Shown here one piece after another: positions 1 through 7,130 of a stretch of DNA of 21,474 nucleotides. The notes under the pieces are model-generated. The model had not been told where the DNA came from and made no database searches. It was given only the letters and a program-made list of their open reading frames with translations. Position 1 is the first letter of the stretch. Every line of letters starts with the position of its first letter. The position numbers and the translations under genes were made by a program. The stretch comes from Chloroflexota bacterium (lineage in GTDB: Bacteria; Chloroflexota; Anaerolineae; Ardenticatenales; Ardenticatenaceae), in assembly GCA_003520455.1 (NCBI GenBank), contig DOUV01000124.1, forward strand, positions 1 through 21,474, written 5' to 3'.

Positions 1-1
1 C

Positions 2-982
2 GAGGTCAGCCCGGCGGTGTCGCGAATCGCGCGCGAGCAGGGAATCTCCCTGAGGGAACTACTCGCGATCAATGGCTCGGGAGAGGGTGGGCGTGTGACA
101 AAGCGCGATCTTGAGCGCTACCTCAAGACGCGCCGGGCGGTCATTCCATCGCCAGGCCCGGCAGAATCAGTGGGCTTTCCGGCGGAAAGCCCACCTGCGC
201 CAGCGCCGTCCGCTCCGTCCCCCGCCCCGGCGCTCTCTACCTTGTCGAAGCCGGCAACGGAGCCAGTCACGACCGGGTGGAGCACGCCCGACGAAGTGAC
301 GCTCGGGCAGACGCTCCCGATGACCCCGATGCGCGCGGCGATTGCCGAGCACATGGTTCGCAGCAAGCAGACCTCACCGCACGTCACTTCGATCGCTGAG
401 GTCGACATGAGCCGTGTCATCGCCTATCGCCAGGCCAACCGCGAGGTGTTCGCGCGGCAGGGTGTCAACCTGACCTACACCGCCTTCTTCGTGCAGGCCG
501 CCGTGGAGGCGTTGAGGCGCTACCCGCTGGCGAATGCTTCGCTCGTCGATAACAAGATCGTCATCCACCCGCGGGTCAACGTCGGCGTCGCCGTCGCTCT
601 GGAGAATGGTCTGATCGTTCCGGTCGTGAAGCGTGCGGAGAATCTGAGCCTCAAGGGGCTTGCAGCGGCAATTAACGACCTCGCGACGCGAGCGCGCCAG
701 AAGAAGCTATCGCACGATGATGTGCGCGACGGAACGTTTACGGTAACGAACCCCGGCATGCAGGGGGTCCTTTTCGGAACGGCGATCATCAACCAGCCGC
801 AGGCTGCCATTCTGGGCGTGGGCGCCATCGCGGAGCGCGTGATCGCGCTGAATGGCGCCATCGCGATTCGCCCCATGGTCTACCTGAGCCTGACGTACGA
901 TCACCGCATCATGGATGGCGCAGGAGCCAATTTCGTGATAGTCGCCATCCGGGATTTCTTGCAGAACTACCCTCTCGTGTAG
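2..982 (+). CDS. 2-oxo acid dehydrogenase E2, dihydrolipoyl acyltransferase (5' truncated by window edge)
   Basis: This is the acyltransferase core of a pyruvate/branched-chain/acetoin-type 2-oxo acid dehydrogenase complex. It moves the acyl group from lipoyl-lysine to CoA in the cytoplasm. The frame is open to the left edge, so the GTG at 17 is internal and the N-terminal lipoyl domain lies outside the window. The 326 visible residues begin with an E1/E3-binding domain (SPAVSRIAREQG to VTKRDLERYL, about residues 3-41). A Pro/Ala/Ser linker of about 50 residues follows, then the catalytic domain ending in the active-site motif DHRIMDG (His near residue 301). The binding domain and the HxxxDG motif make the family secure. 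The acyl specificity cannot be read from sequence. E2 precedes E1 alpha and E1 beta here, the reverse of the common order, and no E3 gene is in the window. An 11-bp perfect hairpin lies in the linker-coding DNA (170-194). Confidence 0.95.
   Translation, partial: EVSPAVSRIAREQGISLRELLAINGSGEGGRVTKRDLERYLKTRRAVIPSPGPAESVGFPAESPPAPAPSAPSPAPALSTLSKPATEPVTTGWSTPDEVTLGQTLPMTPMRAAIAEHMVRSKQTSPHVTSIAEVDMSRVIAYRQANREVFARQGVNLTYTAFFVQAAVEALRRYPLANASLVDNKIVIHPRVNVGVAVALENGLIVPVVKRAENLSLKGLAAAINDLATRARQKKLSHDDVRDGTFTVTNPGMQGVLFGTAIINQPQAAILGVGAIAERVIALNGAIAIRPMVYLSLTYDHRIMDGAGANFVIVAIRDFLQNYPLV
170..194. repeat. perfect 11-bp hairpin inside the E2 linker coding sequence
   Basis: Arms GTGGGCTTTCC (170-180) and GGAAAGCCCAC (184-194) are perfect reverse complements with a 3-base GGC between them. 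The element is in frame inside the flexible Pro/Ala linker and encodes part of SVGFPAESPP. It could be chance in GC-rich DNA, or a small palindromic insertion tolerated because the linker has no fold. Confidence 0.6.
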
Positions 983-1002
983 CACTCGGTTACAGCTAAA
1001 TC

Positions 1003-1043
1003 GATAGATTGGGTGCGCGCCCGCAGCGCGCACCCAATCTATC
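1003..1043. repeat. 18-bp perfect intergenic palindrome (5-base loop)
   Basis: Left arm 1003-1020 (GATAGATTGGGTGCGCGC) and right arm 1026-1043 are perfect reverse complements around the loop CCGCA. It starts 20 bases after the E2 stop and ends before the E1 alpha ribosome binding site. No T tract follows, so a classical rho-independent terminator is unlikely. The core TTGG-GTGCGCGC and CAGCGCGC recur in the palindrome at 18051-18092, which points to a dispersed palindromic repeat family. An alternative role is transcript processing or stability between the E2 and E1 parts of the operon. Confidence 0.85.
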
Positions 1044-1094
1044 CCAACACACGTGACAGAGCAGCAGGTACTGGCTGGAACAAGGGGAGACGTC

Positions 1095-2066
1095 ATGCCG
1101 GAGATTACCGCGGACCTCGCACGGACGTTCTACTCCAAGATGATGCTGACGCGCAAGCTGAGCGAGCGCCTGCGCCTCCTACGCCACCAGGGTGTCATCA
1201 ACATCGTCGCGCTCCCCGATGGTCACGAAGGAGCGCAGGTGGGATCGGCGAGCGCGCTGCGAGCCGGGGTCGACTTCTTCTACACCTATTACCGCGACAT
1301 GGGCGTAGCGATCGCTCTAGGCATGCGCCCTCATGACTTTATGGCCCAGGCCTTCGCGCGCGTGACTGATCCGAACTCGCGCGGTCGCCTCTTGCCTGGC
1401 GACCTCAACTACCCACCGCTTAAGCTCATGGCCGGTGGTGGGCCTATCGCGACTCAGCTCCCGCAAGCGGCCGGGACGGCGCTCGCCTCGACGATCAAGG
1501 GCGAGGATGCTGTCACGATCGTCTACTTCGGCGAGGGTGCGAGTAGCGAGGGCGAATTCCACGAAGCCTGCAACCTCGCTGGCCTCCACCACTTGCCTGT
1601 GATCTTCTTTTGCGAGAATAACCACTATGCGCTCTCGGTCCCCCTCGGAAACGAGGTCGCCGGCGGAACGGTCTCGTGCCGGGCCGCGGGGTACGGCTTT
1701 CGCGGTATCACCGTGGATGGGAATGACGTTATGGCCGTCTACGACGCAACCTATGAAGCCCGGGAGCGCGCGCGCCGAGGGGAGGGGCCGACGCTCATCG
1801 AAGCTCTCTGCTACCGCCTGGCGGCACATTCAACCGACGACGACGATTCACGGTATCGAAACCGGGACGAGGTTGAAGCACGTCGCGCCGACGATCCCCT
1901 CCTACGTCTGAAACGGGTCATCGTCCAGCGAGAATGGCTCTCCGACACGGAGATGGCGCGCCTCGACGCGGAAGCGGCGGCCGAGATTCGTGATGCTCAG
2001 AGGTACGCGGAGGAGAGTCCTCACCCGGACCCCTCCGAGTTGTGGGAACACCTCTACGGGACGTGA
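1095..2066 (+). CDS. 2-oxo acid dehydrogenase E1 component, alpha subunit
   Basis: This is the thiamine-diphosphate-binding half of E1, which decarboxylates a 2-oxo acid and passes the acyl group to E2 lipoate. The 323 residues include the ThDP motif starting GEGASSEGEFHEA and ending in ENNHYALS; GEG in place of GDG is common in branched-chain and acetoin-type enzymes. The loop HSTDDDDSRYRNRDEVE matches the conserved loop that contacts ThDP and the beta subunit. I chose the ATG at 1095 over the in-frame GTG at 1053. AGGGGAGA (1083-1090) sits at the right distance from it, and the protein then starts with family-like sequence, MPEITADLARTFYSKM. E1 beta begins 20 bases downstream, so the two subunits are surely co-transcribed. 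Pyruvate, branched-chain oxo acids and acetoin all remain possible substrates. Confidence 0.95.
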   Translation: MPEITADLARTFYSKMMLTRKLSERLRLLRHQGVINIVALPDGHEGAQVGSASALRAGVDFFYTYYRDMGVAIALGMRPHDFMAQAFARVTDPNSRGRLLPGDLNYPPLKLMAGGGPIATQLPQAAGTALASTIKGEDAVTIVYFGEGASSEGEFHEACNLAGLHHLPVIFFCENNHYALSVPLGNEVAGGTVSCRAAGYGFRGITVDGNDVMAVYDATYEARERARRGEGPTLIEALCYRLAAHSTDDDDSRYRNRDEVEARRADDPLLRLKRVIVQREWLSDTEMARLDAEAAAEIRDAQRYAEESPHPDPSELWEHLYGT

Positions 2067-2086
2067 AAGAGAGAGGGGACCGCCAG

Positions 2087-3070
2087 ATGCCGAAAATCAA
2101 TGTGATCACGGCGATCCGGGATGCGCTCGACGAAGAGATGGCCGCCGACGAGCGGGTTATCGTCATGGGAGAGGATGTCGGAAAAATCGGCGGCGTTTTT
2201 CGGGCCACCGAGGGTCTGTGGCAGAAATACGGGGGCAAACGTGTGATCGACATGCCGATCGCCGAGGGGGCGATTGTCGGGGCGGCGATCGGCGCGGCGC
2301 TGAATGGCATGCGACCGGTGGCTGAGATCCAGTTCGTGGACTACATGCACCCCGCGTTTGATCAGATCGTGAACGAAGCGGCCAAGATTCGGTACCGGTC
2401 GGCTGGGGGCTTTCACTGTCCGATCGTGGTGCGCGCGCCGTCGGGTGGTGGCATCCACGGCGCGCTCTACCACTCTCAGTCGCTGGAAGCCTTCTTTTGC
2501 CACTCGCCGGGGTTGAAGGTCGTGGCCCCCGCGACTCCCTACGATGCGAAAGGGTTGCTCAAGGCGGCGATCCGCGATCCCGACCCGGTCGTCTACCTCG
2601 AATCCAAGGCAACGTACCGGACTGTAACCGGAGAGGTGCCGGTGGAGGATTACATCGTTCCTATCGGCGTCGCCGACGTGAAACGGCGCGGTGAGCACTT
2701 GACCTTCCTGACGTACGGGGCGATGGTGCACGAAGCGCTCAAAGCGGCTGATCGCCTCGCCGGAGAAGATATCGATGTCGAAGTCGTCGATCTGCGGACC
2801 CTGGCGCCCCTCGATTGCGAGGCGATTCTGGCCTCGGTTCGCAGGACCGGCAAGGTCCTGATCATCCATGAGGCGAACAAGACCTGCGGGCTGGGCGCCG
2901 AGCTGGCTGCACTGATCAACGAGGAAGCGTTTGAGTACCTGGATGCTCCGATCCGTCGCCTGACCGGTCCCGATGTGCCGGCCATCCCTTTCGCCTCGTC
3001 GCTCGAAGCTGCCTTCATGCCGAGTGCCGAGAAGATCGTGCAGGTCGCACGGCGACTGGCCGCCTATTGA
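2087..3070 (+). CDS. 2-oxo acid dehydrogenase E1 component, beta subunit
   Basis: This is the partner of the preceding E1 alpha; together they form the alpha2beta2 decarboxylase of the complex. The protein has 327 residues, normal for the family. Family signatures run in order: NVITAIRDALDEEM at the N-terminus, MGEDVGKIGGVFRATEGL, the segment FVDYMHPAFDQIVNEAAKIR, and SGGGIHGALYHSQSLEAFF with the conserved His residues of the active-site channel. The transketolase C-terminal domain contains the LTYGAMVHEAL strand. The ATG at 2087 follows GAGAGGGGA (2071-2079) with a 7-base spacer, which favours it over the GTG at 2042, inside the E1 alpha gene. A hairpin at 3120-3161 follows the stop, so this may be the end of the E2-E1 transcript unit. 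Confidence 0.95.
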   Translation: MPKINVITAIRDALDEEMAADERVIVMGEDVGKIGGVFRATEGLWQKYGGKRVIDMPIAEGAIVGAAIGAALNGMRPVAEIQFVDYMHPAFDQIVNEAAKIRYRSAGGFHCPIVVRAPSGGGIHGALYHSQSLEAFFCHSPGLKVVAPATPYDAKGLLKAAIRDPDPVVYLESKATYRTVTGEVPVEDYIVPIGVADVKRRGEHLTFLTYGAMVHEALKAADRLAGEDIDVEVVDLRTLAPLDCEAILASVRRTGKVLIIHEANKTCGLGAELAALINEEAFEYLDAPIRRLTGPDVPAIPFASSLEAAFMPSAEKIVQVARRLAAY

Positions 3071-3119
3071 GCGGGTGCGCTGCAAGCGAGCCGTTCGGCG
3101 TATGACCAGGTTCGAGGTC

Positions 3120-3161
3120 ACTGTCCCGTGTGGCACGCGTACGTGCGCCACACGGGACAGT
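3120..3161. repeat. intergenic inverted repeat after E1 beta
   Basis: Arms CTGTCCCGTGTGGC (3121-3134) and GCCACACGGGACAG (3147-3160) are perfect complements, extended by an A-T pair at 3120/3161. The 12-base centre (ACGCGTACGTGC) can pair further with mismatches. It lies 50 bases after the E1 beta stop and about 40 before the next start. There is no T run, so it resembles a transcript-end or stability hairpin more than a textbook terminator. Confidence 0.8.
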
Positions 3162-3202
3162 TCAATGGGCCTTAGACGAACCGTATCTGTAGAGAGGATC
3201 AG

Positions 3203-4403
3203 ATGCGAGAGAGTGACATCGTCATTATCGGTGGAGGGATTGTCGGTCTCGCGACGGCCTACGCTCTTCTCGAGCGTTTCCCGGAAAAATCGATCACTAT
3301 TCTTGAGAAAGAACAGGATGTGGCGCAGCACCAATCGGGCCACAATTCTGGAGTCTTGCACACGGGCATCTACTACAAACCCGGCTCACTGAAGGCGATC
3401 AACTGCCGGGCCGGGAAGAAGGCCATGGAGGCGTTCTGCGAGCGCGAGGGCATCCCCCTACCGTATCTGCGGCAAAGTGATTGTGGCGGTCGATGAGGCC
3501 GAGCTTCCGCGGTTGCAGGCGCTCTATGAACGAGGTCGCGCAAATGGTGTTGCGTGCGAGATGATTCGGGTGGATCAGCTCCGGACGCTCGAGCCGCATG
3601 TCGCCGGCATCAAGGCGATCCATGTCAGGGAGGCAGGAATCACCGATTACCGCCGAGTCTGCCGCTGTATGGCTGAGATCATTGTGAAGCATGGCGATCA
3701 AATCCATACTGGCACTCGCGTAACCGGTCTGCATGAAGGCCCGAAGGGTGTCGTCGTTGAGACCATAGCGGGGGACTTTGCCGCCGACTATGTCATCAAC
3801 TGTGCGGGCCTCCAGTCCGACCGGATCGCTGCGCTCGGCCCGGCGAAGCCCTCCGCCAAGATCCTTCCCTTTCGAGGCGAGTACTATAAGCTCAAGCCCG
3901 AGGCAGAGTATCTGTGTAACACGCTGATCTACCCTATTCCAGACCCTGCCTTTCCCTTCCTCGGCGTGCATTTCACTCGCGTGATCTCGGGTGAGGTCGA
4001 ATGCGGTCCCAATGCAGTCCTCGCACTGGCCCGAGAGGGATATCGTAAGACCGATCTTCACGTCGGCGATCTGGCCGAGATGCTCGCATATCCCGGCTTT
4101 CGCAAGCTGGCGGGCAAGCACTGGCGAATGGGGCTTGGCGAGATGTGGCGGTCGATCAGCAAGGGCGCCTTTGTCAAAGCGCTCCAGCGGCTCATGCCTG
4201 AGATCACCGAAGATCATCTCGAACCGGGTCCGGCGGGTGTTCGCGCCCAGGCGGTAGCCCCAGATGGTTCGATGCTCGACGATTTCTCATTCAAGGAGAG
4301 CCCGCGAATCGTCAATGTCATCAACGCGCCGTCTCCCGCCGCGACGGCTTCGATCAGCATTGGTCGGTCCATTGTGCAGCGGGTCGCAGAGAGATTGGTG
4401 TGA
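3203..4403 (+). pseudogene. lhgO: L-2-hydroxyglutarate dehydrogenase/oxidase with a single-base frameshift
   Basis: This FAD enzyme family oxidises L-2-hydroxyglutarate to 2-oxoglutarate. The N-terminal piece (3203-3496) has the dinucleotide-binding motif [14 protein letters not shown] and the family block [16 protein letters not shown]. The C-terminal piece continues in another frame (homology from about 3475 to 4403) with [32 protein letters not shown] and the C-terminal block VNVINAPSPAATASISIG. The break is at a C5 run (3454-3458). Removing one C gives [16 protein letters not shown], which matches the family without any lost residue. All the rest, about 400 residues, is intact. It is therefore either a very recent mutation or a homopolymer sequencing error. 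The ATG at 3203 is preceded by AGAGAGG. It follows the E1 genes and may return 2-oxoglutarate to central metabolism. Confidence 0.88.
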
Positions 4404-4482
4404 TGCCTCGTGACACGGGGGCACGAATGGCGCTGGGGCCGCTCGTGCAGATTCACCAGCCTGTTGTCATCTCACCCAGTTG

Positions 4483-4602
4483 TTGAGGGCTCGCACGGGT
4501 TGAGGGTTGGTTGAGTCGCGAGGGGTATGATAGGGTCTCGCTAAAATAATAGTTACACGTTTGCTAGTCTATTATTGATATATCAGTAGATCGTAATCTG
4601 GT
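4483..4602 (+). promoter_or_regulatory. AT-rich intergenic region, probable promoter/operator for the aminotransferase operon
   Basis: This is the most AT-rich stretch of the window and lies between the broken dehydrogenase gene and the DegT-type gene. It contains three TTGAG words (4483, 4500, 4511), a TATGAT hexamer (4526-4531), TAAAAT (4542-4547), a TTGATA (4575-4580) and a perfect 10-bp palindrome TGATATATCA (4576-4585) with partial flanking symmetry. No -35/-10 pair has good spacing, so I name no single promoter. A start of transcription somewhere here, with the palindrome as a possible operator, is an inference from composition and position. Confidence 0.45.
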
Positions 4603-4638
4603 ATGAAAGAGCGCGCGACTTTTCGAGGGGGTGTTGCC

Positions 4639-5817
4639 GTGAACGAAATCCGCACGGTTGACCTGCGCCGGCAACATGGACTCATTGCGAAGGACGTCGA
4701 GGACGCGATACGCCGGGTCTTGGAGCGTGGGATTTTCGAGCTTGGTCCTGAGAAACGCGCCTTCGAAGAGGAATTCGCCGCGTTTTCCGGTGTCCGACAC
4801 GCAGTCGGTGTCGGGAGTGGCACTGATGCCATCGAGATCGCGTTACGTGCCTCTGGAATCGGCCCCGGTGACGAAGTTATCACAGCGCCCAACTCGTGCC
4901 TCTCGACGACCGCTGCCATCAGCCATACCGGAGCCACGTTCGTCTTCGTGGACATAGACGAGCGGACCTACGCCCTTGACCCCAGCCAGGTCGAATCCCG
5001 AATCACGCCGTCCACCAAAGCCGTCCTCGCGATTCACATGTATGGGCATCCTGCCGACATGGATGCCATCAACGAGATCGCTCGGCGTCACGATCTGCTC
5101 GTCATCGAAGATGCAGCCCTGGCTACCGGAGCACGATACAAAGGTCGACCGGCGGGAACGCTCGGCGATGCGGCGTGCGCGAGCTTTGCACCGCCGAAGA
5201 TTCTCGGTGCATACGGTGACGCCGGGATGATCCTGACGAATGACGAACAGTTCGCCGCGCGGGCCAGGCTGTGGAGCAACTACGGTCAAGGAAGCGACTA
5301 CGATCCGTATAGTCTTTCACCGAGGGATGGGATCGACTATTTTGTCGAAGGGCGGCATAGCCATATGGATGAGCTCCAGGCTGCGATTCTCCGCGCCAAG
5401 CTGCCTTTCGTCGACGGCTGGGTCGCGCGCCGCCGGGAGATTGCGGCCCTCTACAACAGGCTCCTGGCCGGGTACGACGTCGTCTTGCCCTACGAAGCGC
5501 CCACAGTCCAGCACGCTTACCGGAACTACACCATCCGGGTTCGCGATCGCGATACGCTCCGCAGAACGCTGGCCACGCGAGGGGTGGCATCGGGAATTCT
5601 CTACAGCCCACCAGTCCATCTGCAGGCCGTCTACGGGCGCTATGGTTTCAAAAAAGGGGACTTCCCGATGACCGAGCGAGTCGCTGAAGAGTTGCTTTGC
5701 CTGCCTGTCCATCCGATGCTCACGGATGAGGAAGTCGAGCGGGTTGCCGGTATCGTTCGGATCCATTGCGAGACTGTCTCTTCGGTCAAGAAACATCAGG
5801 AGGAAAACTTGCTGTGA
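4639..5817 (+). CDS. DegT/DnrJ/EryC1/StrS-family PLP aminotransferase
   Basis: This is a fold-type I PLP enzyme of the family that usually transaminates keto sugar nucleotides, although some members act on other carbonyl substrates. The 392 residues show GVGSGTDAIEIAL (PLP phosphate region), IHMYGHPADMDAI, VIEDAALATGARYKGR with the PLP-pyridine Asp (158), and SFAPPKILGAYGDAGMI with the Schiff-base Lys (187). Two departures from family consensus are visible: EDAAL where EDAAQ is usual, and PPKIL where PTKNL is usual. I prefer the GTG at 4639 over the ATG at 4603. GAGGGGG (4625-4631) precedes it by 7 bases, and MNEIRTVDLRRQH is the normal N-terminus. The stop overlaps the next start by 3 bases, so the two aminotransferases are coupled. 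No sugar-nucleotide genes are nearby, so the substrate is unclear. Confidence 0.9.
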   Translation: MNEIRTVDLRRQHGLIAKDVEDAIRRVLERGIFELGPEKRAFEEEFAAFSGVRHAVGVGSGTDAIEIALRASGIGPGDEVITAPNSCLSTTAAISHTGATFVFVDIDERTYALDPSQVESRITPSTKAVLAIHMYGHPADMDAINEIARRHDLLVIEDAALATGARYKGRPAGTLGDAACASFAPPKILGAYGDAGMILTNDEQFAARARLWSNYGQGSDYDPYSLSPRDGIDYFVEGRHSHMDELQAAILRAKLPFVDGWVARRREIAALYNRLLAGYDVVLPYEAPTVQHAYRNYTIRVRDRDTLRRTLATRGVASGILYSPPVHLQAVYGRYGFKKGDFPMTERVAEELLCLPVHPMLTDEEVERVAGIVRIHCETVSSVKKHQEENLL

Positions 5818-6983
5818 GCACAGAACAACAGCTGGCGGGAAGGGTCCAGGCACTGCTGGGACAGATGAGCAACCCCTTAGCGCCCGCTATGCGTGAGGTC
5901 AAGGACATTATTCCCCTCAGTCAGGGTGATCCGGATCTCGACACGCCACGGCACATCGTGCACGCGGCCCAAGAGGCTCTCGAGCAGGGCTACACCCACT
6001 ATACGCCCATCAAGGGGCTGGGGGAGCTCCGAGTGGCAATCGCGCGCAAGTTTGAGGCCGACAACGGCCTCACGGTTGATCCCGCGCGCGAGGTGATCGT
6101 GACGTCGGGTGCTCAAGAGGCGGTCTTCGCGGCCGTGCAGACGCTGCTTGATAAAGGGGACCAGTTGCTGGTCCCCGATCCCTTTTACACGGCCTATCGG
6201 ATGGCCGCGTGCATGGCGGAGGCTGAGCTTGTGCCGATTCGAACCTACGAGCGTGACAGTTATCTCCTCCAGCCGGAGGCGCTGGAGGAGCAGATTACCC
6301 CTCGCTCGAAAGTGCTCCTCATCATCAATCCCACCATGCCGGCGAGTGGAATCTACTCGCGGCAAGCCCTGGAGCGGTTGGCGGACGTCGTCCTCAAGCA
6401 CAATCTGACCGTCATCTCCGATGAGCTCTATGAGAAGATTCTCTTCAATGATGTCACCCACACCAGCATTGCCGGCCTGCCGGAAATGCGGGACCGAACT
6501 ATCACTCTGAATGGTGTCTCCAAGACCTACTGTATGACCGGCTGGCGGGTAGGCTACGCCGCCGGCCCGGCCCGCTGGATCGATGGGATGGAAGCCGTCA
6601 AGCAGGCATTGACCATCTGCACGCCGGCCGTCTCGCAAAAGGCCGCCCTGGCGGCGTTGGAAGGGCCACAGGAGTTCGTTGCCGAATCACTCGCCATCTA
6701 TGACCAGAGGCGCCGCACCATCATCGACAGGCTGGAGCGACTGGGTATTACCTACGGGACCTGGAACGCCGGGTACAGTGTTCTGGCCAACATCAGACCA
6801 TCAGGGCTGAGCGCCGTCGACTTCGCAGAAAAGTTGCTGCGCGAGACGCACGTGTACGCCGGACCGGGCGAAAACTTTGGGAAGGGTGGCGAAGGCACGC
6901 TGCGAGTCTCGTTTCTTGTGCCGCAACCGAAGCTGAACCAGGCGCTGGATGGGCTTGAGCGAGTGTGGAAGTCGGTGGCGTAG
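5814..6983 (+). CDS. class I/II PLP aminotransferase with degenerate NPNNPTG motif
   Basis: This is a 389-residue aspartate-aminotransferase-like enzyme that would interconvert an amino acid and its 2-oxo acid. The core is complete: QGDPDLDTP at the N-terminus, TSGAQEAVFA, ISDELYEKI (Asp203, Tyr206), GVSKTYCMTGWRVGY with Schiff-base Lys237 and Arg245, and GTLRVSF with the substrate-carboxylate Arg364. The usual NPNNPTG block instead reads NPTMPASG (172-179). The Asn that contacts the PLP oxygen is therefore Met175. Start: the GTG at 5814 overlaps the upstream TGA and has AGGAGG at 5798-5803 (spacer 10). It is a clear paralogue of the aminotransferase at 15526, which keeps the canonical motif. 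It is probably active with altered specificity or rate, but this is inference. Alanine, aspartate or aromatic amino-acid activity cannot be told apart. Confidence 0.92.
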   Translation: MSTEQQLAGRVQALLGQMSNPLAPAMREVKDIIPLSQGDPDLDTPRHIVHAAQEALEQGYTHYTPIKGLGELRVAIARKFEADNGLTVDPAREVIVTSGAQEAVFAAVQTLLDKGDQLLVPDPFYTAYRMAACMAEAELVPIRTYERDSYLLQPEALEEQITPRSKVLLIINPTMPASGIYSRQALERLADVVLKHNLTVISDELYEKILFNDVTHTSIAGLPEMRDRTITLNGVSKTYCMTGWRVGYAAGPARWIDGMEAVKQALTICTPAVSQKAALAALEGPQEFVAESLAIYDQRRRTIIDRLERLGITYGTWNAGYSVLANIRPSGLSAVDFAEKLLRETHVYAGPGENFGKGGEGTLRVSFLVPQPKLNQALDGLERVWKSVA

Positions 6984-7021
6984 ATAGGCGTGCGGTTCTG
7001 CGAACGGCTTGTTCGGGCGGG

Positions 7022-7058
7022 GATCGAGACGGCGCTTCTCGCCGTGCCCACGCGCTAT
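7022..7058 (+). repeat. 37-bp direct repeat, copy 1
   Basis: This is an exact 37-base copy of 7094-7130, starting GATCGAGACGGCG and ending CACGCGCTAT. The two copies are offset by 72 bases (24 codons) and stay in the same frame. The DNA after each copy differs, so this is not a simple tandem duplication of one unit. Confidence 0.9.
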
Positions 7059-7093
7059 TCGAACATCGATAGCTGGCCGGCCTCGGCCGCGGC

Positions 7094-7130
7094 GATCGAG
7101 ACGGCGCTTCTCGCCGTGCCCACGCGCTAT
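7094..7130 (+). repeat. 37-bp direct repeat, copy 2
   Basis: This is the second exact copy of the segment at 7022-7058. It is followed by the genuine M42 ending (THSPFEM), so it is likely the original, with copy 1 derived from it or from a lost second M42 gene. Confidence 0.9.

Noticed and set aside
2054..3361. Long open frame on the - strand opposite E1 beta (435 codons)
   Set aside because: It is a shadow of high-GC coding DNA; the + strand frame has all E1 beta motifs and a ribosome binding site, while the antisense product matches no family I recognise.
4526..4547. TATGAT and TAAAAT as -10 boxes of a defined promoter
   Set aside because: No -35-like hexamer lies at 16-18 bases from either, so I kept only a regional promoter call.
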